Of a stretch of 64,000 nucleotides of DNA, positions 35,921 to 45,065 are shown one piece after another. This DNA comes from DATKAS01 sp963733765 (lineage in GTDB: Bacteria > Actinomycetota > Acidimicrobiia > Acidimicrobiales > DATKAS01), in the NCBI GenBank assembly GCA_963733765.1, contig CAVTEI010000003.1, positions 62,001 through 126,000 on the forward strand. Reading direction: 5' to 3'. The notes under the pieces were generated by a model. It had not been told where the DNA came from and made no database searches. It worked only from the letters and a program-made list of their open reading frames with translations. The number at the start of each line of letters is the position of its first letter. Position 1 is the stretch's first letter. The position numbers and the translations under genes were made by a program.

Positions 35921-36584
35921 GTGAGGGTGCTCGGGGTCGACGGGTGTCGCGGCGGTTGGGTCGGCGTCGCGCTCGACGACGATGAGGAGCCGGTCGCGAT
36001 GTTCGCGGCGTCGATCGGAACGCTGGCAGAGTGCGGTGGGACCGGTGGCGGCGATCGGCATCGACATCCCGATCCATCTCAACGACGACACTGACCGTCC
36101 TTGCGACGCCGCCGCGCGGAAGCTGATCGAACCGTGTGGGAGTCGAGTGTTCAACGCTCCGGTGCGCGACGTCCTCAGCGCGAAGACCTACGACGAGGCG
36201 CTCCGCATCTCTCGCCAAAGGTGCGGCAAGGGCATCTCGAAGCAGACCTGGCATCTGGTGCCCAAGATCGCCGAGGTGGAAGCGTGGTTCGTGGGCGCGC
36301 CATGCCCCGTCTACGAGGTCTTTCCCGAGGCCGCGTTCGGTGCGATGGTCGGTCGTGTCGTCGTCGAGCCAAAGCGCTCGCGAGAAGGTGAGGAGATCCG
36401 GCGCCGAGCGCTCGACGAGCACGGGGCTGCGGTGCCCGCCCGCCTGAGCGGTGTGGGCCGCGACGACCTGCTCGACGCGTGCGCGGTGGCGTGGTCGGCC
36501 CGACGACTGGCCCATGGGGAGGGCGTCTGCGTTCCCGAGGCGCCGCCGGTCGTGCGAGGCCACGCCCAGGCGATCTGGTACTAG
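35921..36584 (+). CDS. DUF429-family RNase H-like protein (frameshifted)
   Basis: About 220 residues from GTG 35921. 'VLGVDGCRGGWVGVALDDD' starts the RNase-H-like fold with the first Asp; 'AAIGIDIPIHLNDDTDRPCD' holds the second, 'VYEVFPEAAFGAM' and 'GVGRDDLLDACAVAWSARRL' the later acidic residues. DUF429 proteins are predicted nucleases related to RuvC/RNase H, without a known substrate. The frame moves +1 near 36035. The stop shares CTAG with the convergent PGN_0703-type gene. Confidence 0.78.
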
Positions 36585-37516
36585 CGCAGGCCTTCCCACG
36601 CCTCCTGACTGCGATCGAGAGCGACATAGCGGACTCGGAACTCAGCGAGCCACTGACGCTCGGCTTCGCTCTCGGCAACCGCGTCCCAGGCATCGATGAG
36701 CCAGTCGAGCGGCCAGGCGCGGAACATGTCGTCGGGGAACGTGAGGAACGAGCGGTACTGATCGACGACGGGCGAGATCGCCGCATCGCCCGGGTGGTGC
36801 ACGAGCACCAGCCGGCCGCGCGTGCCGTGCACGGGTGTTCGGTGGCGGCAGAGCGACTCGACCAGCAGGTGGTTGCGCCAGAGCTGGTTCCACCGCGAGT
36901 CGGCGAGGTACGGCCACGCGTCGCGGCGCCAGAGCGACGGCTCGCACTCGGTGAAGCGCCGGTAGGTGGGGCCGTCGTACTCACGCTCGGAGAACGCGTC
37001 GGTGAGCTTCGTCTCGATGCCGAGGAAGGCGGGCTCGCCCTCAGGCCGCACGTATGCGACGAATGCATCGAACGAGGTGCGGTCGTCGAGGTACTCCGCC
37101 TTGGGACTCGGCGCGTACTCGATGCGCACATCGGTGACCTCGCCGACCTCACCTGGCAGCGTGGCTCGCATCACCCGCGTCGCGAGCGCGTGGTCGTGCA
37201 CGAGCGGCCCGAACAGGTTGAAGCACATCGGCTGGCTCGAGAGCATGTTGTGCAGGCAACGAAATGGCTCCACGCCCGGACCTTGCGCGATACGGCCGGC
37301 GCGCCACGTCGAAGGTCGCGGGCGTGAGGAAGTTCAGCCCTGCGGCGCCCGCCTCGGCGTCGAGCATGTTGCCGAACCGGCTGCGGTGATGACGGCTGCG
37401 GGCCCGTGCCGTAGCCGATGCCGAGGACGGTCGCCCGGTACCAGCTCTGGTGAAACCGCACGCCGCGCCGTGAACGGCAGGTCGGCCACGTACTGCGGCC
37501 CGTAGTCGATCGTCAT
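36581..37516 (-). CDS. PGN_0703-family putative restriction endonuclease (frameshifted)
   Basis: About 310 residues from ATG 37516 ('MTIDYGPQYVADLPFTAR'). 'RFHQSWYRATVLGIGYGTGP' and 'LDAEAGAAGLNFLTPATFDV' come before the best-conserved piece 'MLSSQPMCFNLFGPLVHD'. A PD-(D/E)xK-like acidic/lysine set is visible in 'FDAFVAYVRPEGEPAFLGIE' followed by TKL. The family is annotated as putative restriction endonuclease; no partner methylase is next to it, although a D12 methylase lies 10 kb away. The frame moves +1 three times, near 37455, 37350 and 37275. Neighbouring subtilase and STAND genes hint at a defence-like context. Confidence 0.65.
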
Positions 37517-37548
37517 CGACGTGCCGTACGAGGCGTGTGTGACCCGAG

Positions 37549-38910
37549 CTAGCCCGGCGGGGGAAGGGGTGCGGGCGACCCCAGCGTGAGATTGACGACG
37601 GTGCCGAGGCCGGGGATTCGGTAAAGGGCCGGGTCGTCGATCACTCTCTCGACCGCCTCCTTCGCGTTGCACCCGCACCGCGTCATCTCGCGGACAAGGG
37701 CCGCGACGACAATCGGCACCGCGAACGAGGTGCCGCTCCACGTCGCCCACCCCGCGAAATGGTCGGCATCGCCCATCACATCGAGGCGCGGAACCGGCCC
37801 GTTGAAATCATCGAAGAACGTGCTCACGAGATCGGTCGACGGCGCGCACGCCCGCACCCAACGCCCGTAGTTCGTGGTCGGCGCCGGACCGTAGGGGCCG
37901 AGCCCTCCGACCCCCACAACGTCGCGAAAGGCCGCGGGGTAGCGCCGGCGGTGCGAAGCGTCGTTGCCGGCTGAGGCGACGACCACGGCACCCTGGTCCT
38001 GCGCGGTCCGGATCATCTCCCCGAGAAAGGACATATTGGGGTTCTCGTCCATTTCGCTGCCGAACGAGAGGCTGATGATCACGTCGGACAGGTCCGCCGA
38101 AGCGAGCGTCCCGATGCGGTAACCGGCGTTCAGGACGTCAACGTCGCCAAACGACGTGACGACATGCTCTACGTGGACCGTCCCCGGGTTTCCGATCAAC
38201 TTCACCAGGCCCGCAATGAATGTCCCGTGGCCTGCGACCGGATCGAGGAAGTTCCCGCCGAACGACGCGATCTCGACGTCGCCCGTCACACCAAGGCCCG
38301 ACAGCAGCGCGTTGGCCAAACCCGTGTCGAAGATGAACACGTGACCGTCGCCGGTCTGGCCCGGCTCCTGCGGGCAGTACGGCGGAGCGGCCGACGGGCG
38401 AGCCCAACTCGGACGAACGCCGGTCTGCTCGTAGGCCGAATAGGCGATCGGGTTGCCCAAGATCAGGTTCGGCATGACTGGCATGTCGAGGTCGAACATC
38501 GCGTGAGCAAACCCGGGATGAGCGAACCCGGGATGAGCGAACCCGGGATGAGCGAACCCGGGATGAGCGAACCCCGGATGAGCGAACCCCGGATGAGCGA
38601 ACCCCGGATCGGTGAACATGACGTGGTTGACCTCGGCTCGAAAGCCATCCGCGCGGATGCGCTCGGCCCAGTAGATCTCCTTCCCCGGAGGGACCTCAAC
38701 CGTCCACCACGCGTCAATGAGGAACACGGGAGTCAAGTCGTAGGCGTTCAGGGCGTCTTCCAACTTTTCCTGGTCCATCGATCGCACGAGAATCTGATTC
38801 GGCCGAAACTTGATCTCACGCCCGGCAACGCGCGCGCTTGACACCCGCCCCTGCCACGGCCCTTCGGGCACGGGCGGCTCGTTGGGTGTTCCTTGGTTGA
38901 TGATGGGCAT
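37549..38910 (-). CDS. subtilisin-like S8 serine peptidase with PGFAH repeats
   Basis: 453 residues, unbroken. Catalytic triad D195 ('FIFDTGLAN'), H228 ('GHGTFIAGL') and S395 ('WSGTSFAVPI'), with oxyanion N316 ('ASAGNDASH'). The N-terminal ~90 residues ('REIKFRPNQILVRSMDQEKL') look like an I9-type pro-domain. Between pro-domain and catalytic domain are seven perfect PGFAH pentapeptides (102-136). There is no signal peptide or membrane segment, so the enzyme appears to be cytoplasmic or non-classically released. It is upstream of the PGN_0703-type gene and directly follows a cyclase-STAND ATPase gene on the same strand (31 bases). Substrate unknown. Confidence 0.85.
   Translation of the reverse strand: MPIINQGTPNEPPVPEGPWQGRVSSARVAGREIKFRPNQILVRSMDQEKLEDALNAYDLTPVFLIDAWWTVEVPPGKEIYWAERIRADGFRAEVNHVMFTDPGFAHPGFAHPGFAHPGFAHPGFAHPGFAHPGFAHAMFDLDMPVMPNLILGNPIAYSAYEQTGVRPSWARPSAAPPYCPQEPGQTGDGHVFIFDTGLANALLSGLGVTGDVEIASFGGNFLDPVAGHGTFIAGLVKLIGNPGTVHVEHVVTSFGDVDVLNAGYRIGTLASADLSDVIISLSFGSEMDENPNMSFLGEMIRTAQDQGAVVVASAGNDASHRRRYPAAFRDVVGVGGLGPYGPAPTTNYGRWVRACAPSTDLVSTFFDDFNGPVPRLDVMGDADHFAGWATWSGTSFAVPIVVAALVREMTRCGCNAKEAVERVIDDPALYRIPGLGTVVNLTLGSPAPLPPPG
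38506..38610. repeat. seven tandem 15-bp repeats inside the S8 peptidase gene
   Basis: Seven back-to-back copies of agcgaacccgggatg (plus strand), differing at one or two positions: the first has agcaaa, the last three ccccgg, and the final base of the last copy is c. On the coding strand each unit encodes PGFAH. In-frame length means copy-number change would lengthen or shorten the linker without breaking the gene. Confidence 0.95.
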
Positions 38911-38941
38911 GGCTCCCGCCTTTCTTCTCTTGTGATGCCGT

Positions 38942-41518
38942 TCAGATCGCCGGCCGCGGATCGTTCATCGCCCGTTCGGGAACGGCGGCGAGCACCTCCT
39001 GCGCCATCGTTACGGCGTCGCCCGTCCTCGACGTGCGGCCCGCCTCGGACGCGGCCTCGAAGGCCGCGTCGCCGAGCTCGACTCGGGCGTCGCGCATGAC
39101 CGCGTCGCTGAGCTCTTGGTCGGCCTCGTACAGCCGATGACCAGTCTCCTCGAGCATCGCCTCCGCGTGGCAGTAGAGCTCGACAGCGTTGCGCCAGCCG
39201 CCTGTCGCCGCCGTGATGCGCGACGCCATGATCAATGAGTAAGCGATGGGCACCGGTTGTCCAAGTGCGAGGGCGAGGTCGAGGCCAGCGAGCTGATGAC
39301 GCGCGGCGGTCGCAGTTCGCCCGACTCGCATCGCGGCCTCTGCCAGGTTGCCGTGCGCAGTGCTCAGGATCCCCTCGTGGCCGTCCACGAGCAGCACCTC
39401 GAGCTCTTCCTCGAACGCCGCAAGCGCCGCGTCCAGATCCGATGCGAACATCGATGCGAGTCCGAGAAGGTTCAACATGCGGGCTCGCGCTCGCGAGGAC
39501 AGATTGCGCTGGAGTGCGTTCTCGGCGATCACGATCGCCCTATCCAGGTCGCCGACGCGAAGCGCGATCTCGCCGCTCGTCCGCTCGACGCAAACCTCAT
39601 CCCACGCCGGTACCCCAACGGTGTCACGCAGCTGTTCCGCTTCAGCGACGGCCTCTTCGGCGGCCTTGATGTTCGCCGTGCGCAGCTCGATGTCACCGAG
39701 CGTCGTCAGCATCGCGACTCGGGTGGGCGTCGGGAGGGTGAGCTCGTCGACGTAGTGCGTCATCTCTTCGATGCCGCCACCGAGCCCCTGGGGCAGGTAG
39801 TGATAGCGGCCGATCGCGCAGGCAAGCTGCTGCGCCACCTCGGGTTGGGTTCCCGCGAGCAGGGGGATCAGCGCGCGGATGTTGGTCAGCTCGAGCCCCA
39901 TGTCGCCCAGCCACGTACGGTCGAGCGCTCGCCACGGACCAAGTCGCTCGAGGAGCCAAGCCGCGAGTTTCACTGCGACATCGACCGTGGCCCCCTCCTC
40001 AGCCAACAGGTCGCGGCCGTAACGCTGCACCGTCTCGAGGAAGCGATAGCGGGTGCCGTTCGCGGCGAGATCGGCGATCAGCAACGACTGATCCACGAGC
40101 GACCAGACCAGTTCGGGGACATCCTCGCCATCAAGGTCGTCGGCGGCAGCGGCGGCCGTCGCACCCGCGAGCGAGAACCCACCACCAAACACCGACAGCC
40201 GGCGAAGCGCCGCACGCTCATCCTCCTCGAGGAGCCTGTAGCTCCAGTCGAGGAGCGCCTGCATTGTGCGCTGCCGCTCTGGGAGGCTTCGGTCCCGGCT
40301 GCGGAATTGACGCAGGCCTTCGTCGAGGCCCGCCAAGATCTCGTTCGAGTCGAGCACGCCCACGCGGGCGGCGGCGATCTCGATCGCCAACGGCAACCCG
40401 TCGAGGCGCGAGCAGATGTCGGAGACCGCGCTCTGCGCGGGATCGTCGTACACGAAGTCGTTCCGAACGGATTTTGCGCGTTCAGCGAAGAGCTGCGCCG
40501 CCGCCGCCTCCGACAGCGGGGCGATGCGCACCACCCTCTCGCCACCGACACCGAGTGGCCGGCGGCTCGTTGCCAGCACTCCGACGGCCGCGCAGGAGGT
40601 GACGAGCTCGGCCGCGAGCTGCGCACACGTGTCCAACTGGGTCTCGGCGCTATCCAGGACCACGAGCGCGGAGCGCGTACGAAGGCGATCCATCGCGTCC
40701 GCCCAGCTGTCGGCGCCCACTGCCTCTGCGATCGCATCACCGACGAGCACCCGGTCTTCGACCTGCGAGATGTCGACCAGCCAGACACCATCGCGCCAGT
40801 CCGGTGCGAGGGCGATCCCGACCTCCGTGGCGATGCGGCTCTTGCCCACCCCACCGGGCCCCGTGAGCGTGACAACACGTCCCGGAGCGATGAGGAACGC
40901 GACCGCTGGGATGTCGTCCTCGCGACCGATGAACGACGTGGCCGGGCGTACGAGGTTGTGCCCTTCGGCCGGTATCGCCCGCACCGCGGTGATGGAGGGA
41001 TCGATGTACGGGGAGCGCAGCTGGAACAGCTGGATCGGGTTGTCGAAGTCGCGAAGCCGAAAGGTTCCAGCCGGCGCGAGGCTGATGTCCGGTGCGTCGT
41101 CGACTGGGACCGCGGATTCCTCGGACACGAGCACCTGCCCGCCGTGCGCCGCATCGGAGACACGCTTGGCGCGGTTCACCGCAAGAGCGAGGTAGTCACC
41201 GTTCCGCGGGGAAGCCAGCCCGCTGTGAATGCCCATCCGCACTCGCACGACACCGTCGTCGGGCCACGGCTCGGCCGCCAACAACCGTTGCCCGTCGGCA
41301 CAAGCCGCTATCGCGTCGGCCGGGTTCGTGAACGCGACGAAGAACGAGTCGCCTTCGGTGTTCACCTCATGGCCCCCATGCGCACGCCATGCCTGCCGCA
41401 GGCGCTCGGCGTGGCGCTCGTAGAGCGCGTCGTAGCGGTCGCCGAGTCTCTTCAGAAGGCGCGTCGAACCCTCGATGTCCGAGAACACGAAGGTGACATC
41501 GCCAGACGGAAGGCCCAC
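38942..41518 (-). CDS. class III cyclase-domain / STAND ATPase regulator
   Basis: 858 residues from GTG 41518, chosen because ggaagga precedes it (an in-frame GTG at 41533 lies within that site). N-terminal class III nucleotidyl cyclase domain: metal ligands D14 in 'FVFSDIEGSTRLL' and D57 in 'NTEGDSFFVAF'. The usual substrate lysine is replaced by N53, so cyclase activity is doubtful. It is followed by an NB-ARC-like ATPase with Walker A 'LTGPGGVGKSRIATEV', 'ALVVLDSAETQLD' and 'VLATSRRPLGVGGERVVRI', then helical repeats. Such proteins act as signalling or transcription-linked regulators in actinobacteria. It is followed directly by the S8 peptidase gene. Confidence 0.85.
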   Translation of the reverse strand: MGLPSGDVTFVFSDIEGSTRLLKRLGDRYDALYERHAERLRQAWRAHGGHEVNTEGDSFFVAFTNPADAIAACADGQRLLAAEPWPDDGVVRVRMGIHSGLASPRNGDYLALAVNRAKRVSDAAHGGQVLVSEESAVPVDDAPDISLAPAGTFRLRDFDNPIQLFQLRSPYIDPSITAVRAIPAEGHNLVRPATSFIGREDDIPAVAFLIAPGRVVTLTGPGGVGKSRIATEVGIALAPDWRDGVWLVDISQVEDRVLVGDAIAEAVGADSWADAMDRLRTRSALVVLDSAETQLDTCAQLAAELVTSCAAVGVLATSRRPLGVGGERVVRIAPLSEAAAAQLFAERAKSVRNDFVYDDPAQSAVSDICSRLDGLPLAIEIAAARVGVLDSNEILAGLDEGLRQFRSRDRSLPERQRTMQALLDWSYRLLEEDERAALRRLSVFGGGFSLAGATAAAAADDLDGEDVPELVWSLVDQSLLIADLAANGTRYRFLETVQRYGRDLLAEEGATVDVAVKLAAWLLERLGPWRALDRTWLGDMGLELTNIRALIPLLAGTQPEVAQQLACAIGRYHYLPQGLGGGIEEMTHYVDELTLPTPTRVAMLTTLGDIELRTANIKAAEEAVAEAEQLRDTVGVPAWDEVCVERTSGEIALRVGDLDRAIVIAENALQRNLSSRARARMLNLLGLASMFASDLDAALAAFEEELEVLLVDGHEGILSTAHGNLAEAAMRVGRTATAARHQLAGLDLALALGQPVPIAYSLIMASRITAATGGWRNAVELYCHAEAMLEETGHRLYEADQELSDAVMRDARVELGDAAFEAASEAGRTSRTGDAVTMAQEVLAAVPERAMNDPRPAI

Positions 41519-41641
41519 CGATCCTCCTTCCACGCGCGGAGTCTCCCAGACGGCGTGACGTGGTGTCTATCGAACTGAGGGGGTGTGGTGAACGCCACAT
41601 CGCCTTGTCATCCGGACGCCGGCGCGCGACGAAATTGATCC

Positions 41642-42430
41642 ATGGGCTTCAACATCGACAGCTACAAGCGGCGGTCGGGGCCGGTCGCCCTCGACGGTGT
41701 CGACTTCACCGTGTTCGAGCGTGATCCTCTCGACCACGACTCACTGCGGTGCATCCGCTACATGCACGACATCGAGCACCACACGATCTGCTACCTGCGC
41801 GACCTTCTCGTGACGCCCGCACATCGCGACCACGAGATGACGACGTTCCTCACCATGTGGGCACTCGAGGAGTACTGGCACGGCGAGGCACTCGGCGCGG
41901 TGCTCGCCGCCCACGGCGAACCTTGCGGCGGGGATCGCGTGATGCCCATGCGCACCCGGCTCAAGGTCAAGGAGAGCTTGTCGCCCGTGTTCTTCGGGCT
42001 CGGTTCGGCGATCGCCGGACGTTCGTTCGCGGCGATCCACATGACCTGGGGTGCGATCAACGAGTGGACCGCACAGGCGGCGTACGGCCGCTTGGCCCAG
42101 CGCGCCGCGCATCCGACGCTCGCTGAGCTGCTCCGGCGCATCATGCGCCAGGAGGGCGGGCACATCGACTTCTACGCGTCACAGGCCGCGAAGCGCCTCG
42201 AGGGCGACCGGCTCGTGCAGCGCGCGACTCGTTTCGCGCTACGGCGGTTCTGGACACCGGTCGGCTCGGACGTCATGCCCGACGACGAGGTGGTGTTCGT
42301 CGGCACTCACCTGTTCGGTGGGCCCGACGGTCGGGCCGCGGCGGAGCGGGTCGACCGCCACATCGATCGACTGCCCGGTCTCGCCGGACTGCACCTCGCA
42401 ACACGCGCGAACGAACGGCTCGCCGCCTAG
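41642..42430 (+). CDS. ferritin-like di-iron protein related to acyl-ACP desaturases
   Basis: 262 residues. Helical bundle with ligand motifs 'ALEEYWHGEALG' (E-x-x-H), 'GAINEWTAQAAYGRL' and 'MRQEGGHIDFYA' (E-x-x-H), spaced as in acyl-ACP desaturases, where they read EENRHGD and D/E-x-x-H. The protein is shorter than plant-type desaturases (~340) and the N-terminus 'IDSYKRRSGPVALDGVDFTV' is unlike them. It could be a desaturase, an oxygenase or a peroxidase-like di-iron enzyme. The upstream 123 bases carry no gene. The stop shares CTAG with the convergent PNPOx gene. Confidence 0.75.
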   Translation: MGFNIDSYKRRSGPVALDGVDFTVFERDPLDHDSLRCIRYMHDIEHHTICYLRDLLVTPAHRDHEMTTFLTMWALEEYWHGEALGAVLAAHGEPCGGDRVMPMRTRLKVKESLSPVFFGLGSAIAGRSFAAIHMTWGAINEWTAQAAYGRLAQRAAHPTLAELLRRIMRQEGGHIDFYASQAAKRLEGDRLVQRATRFALRRFWTPVGSDVMPDDEVVFVGTHLFGGPDGRAAAERVDRHIDRLPGLAGLHLATRANERLAA

Positions 42431-42894
42431 GACGTCGCGGACCAGCGCGTGTACTGCGGCGGCCACGAATTGACCTCGTCGTACACCGCGAGGAGCGCGC
42501 GCTCGATTCGGAACTCGAAGAGCGTCTCGTCCGACGGCGTCTGGGTCGGCGCCTCGTAGGCCCCGCGAACGGCCGCAATCACGGTCGAGTCGTCCGTCGC
42601 GACCGCGCGGCCGTCGACGCAGAACTCGTCATCGCCGTCTGTCTTCGGGAACGCGTGGATCGCGTACCGCCCGTCACGCTCGAGATCGGCACCCTTGGGC
42701 GAGCCGTGGTTGATGAACCCCCAGAGCCCGCCCACGGCAAGGATCGGGCAGAACGGGTGCAGGCGTGGCCCGCCGTTCGGTCGGATCGTGGCCAGGTAGC
42801 CGAGGCCGAGGCCGTGCTGGTACAGAAGCGTCCGGCCCTCCGCCGCCATGTCGGGCACGGCCACCTCGAACTCTTCCCACCGAACGCTTCTCAT
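42427..42894 (-). CDS. pyridoxamine 5'-phosphate oxidase-fold protein
   Basis: 155 residues from ATG 42894. 'YLATIRPNGGPRLHPFCPIL' is the FMN/F420-binding strand, 'LERDGRYAIHAFPKTDGDDE' the phosphate-binding loop, and 'FCVDGRAVATDD' the end of the barrel. It is a PNPOx-like domain without the C-terminal PLP-oxidase dimer region, so cofactor and substrate are uncertain. It is divergent from the MBL-fold gene with 36 bases between starts. Confidence 0.78.
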   Translation of the reverse strand: MRSVRWEEFEVAVPDMAAEGRTLLYQHGLGLGYLATIRPNGGPRLHPFCPILAVGGLWGFINHGSPKGADLERDGRYAIHAFPKTDGDDEFCVDGRAVATDDSTVIAAVRGAYEAPTQTPSDETLFEFRIERALLAVYDEVNSWPPQYTRWSATS

Positions 42895-42930
42895 CGAACC
42901 TCGGTCGCCATCAAGCGCGATGCTCGCGCC

Positions 42931-44220
42931 ATGGCATCGATCCGGGAAGACGCCGAGCGGCATTGGCAGGGCGGCGGTGATCTTGTCGACGTCGACCACC
43001 CGGTCAGCGCGACTCACCGAAACGGGGAGGAGATCGTCGACGGCGTCTTCTGCCTCAAGTCAATCGCCAGCGTGAACGCCGTCGATACGGGGGACGGCCT
43101 CGTGATGCTCGACACCGGCGGGGAGTTCGACATCAACCTCGTTCACCGCGAGATCCGGGCCTGGCGACCCGAGGCTCCCGTGCGCGCCGCGGTCTACTCC
43201 CATCACCACGTCGACCACGTGTTCGGAACGAAGCGCTTCGAGGAGGAGGCGACCGAGCGGGGCTGGCCCCAACCGGTGGTGTACGCACATGAGGAGCTGC
43301 CGCAGCACTTCGACCGCTACATCCACACGCTGGGCTGGAACACGGCCATCAACAAGCGCCAGTTCGGTCTGCCCGTCGACGGCTTCAAGTGGCCCGAGAG
43401 CTACCGCTACCCGGATGTCACCTACAAGGACCGCCTCACGTTCACCCGCGGCGAGCTCACCTTCCACCTGCACCACGGCCGGGGCGAGACCGACGACGCC
43501 ACCTGGACGTGGGTGCCGGAGCGACGCGTCCTGCATCCCGGCGACCTGTTCATCTGGGCCGTGCCAAACGCCGGCAACCCCCAGAAGGTGCAGCGATACG
43601 CATCGGACTGGGCGACTTCACTGCGGCAAATGGCCGGCCTCGAGCCCGAGGTGCTCCTCGCCGGCCACGGCCTGCCGATCTTCGGCGCCGACCGCGTGCG
43701 CGCCGCCCTCACCGACACCGCCGACCTGCTCGAGTCACTCGAGGCCCAAACGCTCACGTTGATGAACACCGGTTGCTCCCTCGACCGCGTGCTCCACGAG
43801 GTCGAGGTCCCGCCCCACCTGCGCGACAAGCCCTACCTGCGCCCGGTGTACGACCATCCGCAGTTCATCGTGCGCAACGTGTGGCGTCGCTACGGCGGCT
43901 GGTACGACGGCGAGCCCGACAACCTCCTTCCTGCGCCGCGCGCCGAGCAGGCGCGGGAGTGGGTTCGCCTCGCCGGTGGCGTCGACACGGTGCTCGCCCG
44001 TGCCCGCGAGCTCGCCGACGAGGGAGACCTCCGCCTCGCATGTCATCTCATCGAGCACGCGGTCGTCGCCGCGCCGGATGCGAACGAGGTGCACGAGACC
44101 CGCGCCCACATCTACGAGACCCGTGCGGCCCAGCAGGAGTCGTCGATGGCCCGCAACCTCATGCGCCACGCCGCGGAGGCCAGCAAGCGCGGAAAGCGCG
44201 ACCTCGCCGGCGACTGGTAG
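42931..44220 (+). CDS. MBL-fold alkyl sulfatase-like hydrolase
   Basis: 429 residues from ATG 42931. The metallo-beta-lactamase motif HxHxDH is H91-x-H93-x-D95-H96 in 'VYSHHHVDHVFGT'; 'VLHPGDLFIWAVPNAGNPQK' and 'VLLAGHGLPIFG' hold the later metal ligands. After the MBL domain comes a helical region 'VDTVLARARELADEGDLRLA', like the dimerisation domain of BDS1/SdsA-type alkyl sulfatases. It probably cleaves sulfate or another ester. No signal peptide is seen. The enoyl-CoA hydratase gene follows after nine bases. Confidence 0.82.
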   Translation: MASIREDAERHWQGGGDLVDVDHPVSATHRNGEEIVDGVFCLKSIASVNAVDTGDGLVMLDTGGEFDINLVHREIRAWRPEAPVRAAVYSHHHVDHVFGTKRFEEEATERGWPQPVVYAHEELPQHFDRYIHTLGWNTAINKRQFGLPVDGFKWPESYRYPDVTYKDRLTFTRGELTFHLHHGRGETDDATWTWVPERRVLHPGDLFIWAVPNAGNPQKVQRYASDWATSLRQMAGLEPEVLLAGHGLPIFGADRVRAALTDTADLLESLEAQTLTLMNTGCSLDRVLHEVEVPPHLRDKPYLRPVYDHPQFIVRNVWRRYGGWYDGEPDNLLPAPRAEQAREWVRLAGGVDTVLARARELADEGDLRLACHLIEHAVVAAPDANEVHETRAHIYETRAAQQESSMARNLMRHAAEASKRGKRDLAGDW

Positions 44221-44229
44221 GAACCGCTG

Positions 44230-45057
44230 ATGGCCTACGACTACGACTTGATCCAGGTGACCGTCGACGACGGGGTCGCGGTCGCAACTATCGACGCTCC
44301 TCCGATGAACGTGATGACCATCGCGCTCTATCTCCAGCTGGCCGGATTCTGCGCCGAGGTCGCTAGCGACGACGGTGTGCGAGTGGTCGTGTTCCGAAGC
44401 GCGGATCCCGACTTCTTCATCGCCCACTTCGACGTCGAAGCGATCCTGCAGTTCCCGACCGAGGGTGATCCGGTGCGCGAGATCACCCCGAACCCGTTCC
44501 ACCGGATGTGCGAGCAGGTGCGCACGATGCCGAAGGCGACCATCGCTGAGATTGGTGGGCGCGTCGGAGGCGGCGGCAGCGAGTTCGCCTCCTCGTGCGA
44601 CATGCGCTTCGGGGCAATCGGCCGCACAGTGGTGAACCAGATGGAGGTCCCGCTCGGCATCCTCCCCGGCGGCACCGGCACCCAGCGCCTCCCCCGCCTC
44701 GTCGGCCGTGGACGGGCGATGGAGATCGTGCTCGGAGGAGTCGACATCGACGCGGTGACCGCCGAGCGGTGGGGCTATCTGAACCGCGCCCTCGAGCCCG
44801 GTGACCTCACGGCACACGTCGACGCGCTCGCTCGACGCATCGCCGGTTTTCCCGCTGGCGCGATCGCCCTCGCCAAGCAGTCCGTCCTGAATGCCGAACG
44901 TCTGCCGCTCGACGAAGGCCTCGCCGAGGAGGCGTACCTGTTCCAGCAAACGTTGCGCGATCCGCAGGCGCAGGCCGCGATGCGGCGGTTCCTCGAGCTC
45001 GGCGGCCAGACCCGCGAGGCCGAGCTGCGCGTGGGCGACCTCGTCACCGAGATCTAG
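44230..45057 (+). CDS. enoyl-CoA hydratase/isomerase family protein
   Basis: 275 residues. Crotonase fold: 'VAVATIDAPPMNVMTIALYL', 'VFRSADPDFFIAHFDVEAIL' and 'AEIGGRVGGGGSEFASSCDM' for the second oxyanion hole, then 'QMEVPLGILPGGTGTQRLPR' with the catalytic glutamate in EVPLGILPG. 'LAKQSVLNAERLPLDEGLAE' closes the fold. It hydrates or isomerises an enoyl-CoA. It is probably co-transcribed with the MBL hydrolase and convergent with the disulfide oxidoreductase. Confidence 0.87.
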   Translation: MAYDYDLIQVTVDDGVAVATIDAPPMNVMTIALYLQLAGFCAEVASDDGVRVVVFRSADPDFFIAHFDVEAILQFPTEGDPVREITPNPFHRMCEQVRTMPKATIAEIGGRVGGGGSEFASSCDMRFGAIGRTVVNQMEVPLGILPGGTGTQRLPRLVGRGRAMEIVLGGVDIDAVTAERWGYLNRALEPGDLTAHVDALARRIAGFPAGAIALAKQSVLNAERLPLDEGLAEEAYLFQQTLRDPQAQAAMRRFLELGGQTREAELRVGDLVTEI

Positions 45058-45065
45058 ATCGAGCT

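Noticed and set aside
38506..38610. Tandem repeat as a possible CRISPR or iteron array
   Set aside because: Units are contiguous 15-mers without spacers and encode PGFAH in frame inside a protease gene.
37549..41518. Identity as the known ietAS-type ATPase-protease defence pair
   Set aside because: The ATPase here is a cyclase-NB-ARC STAND protein, not the AAA-type ATPase of that system. Only the general idea of a defence-like context is kept.
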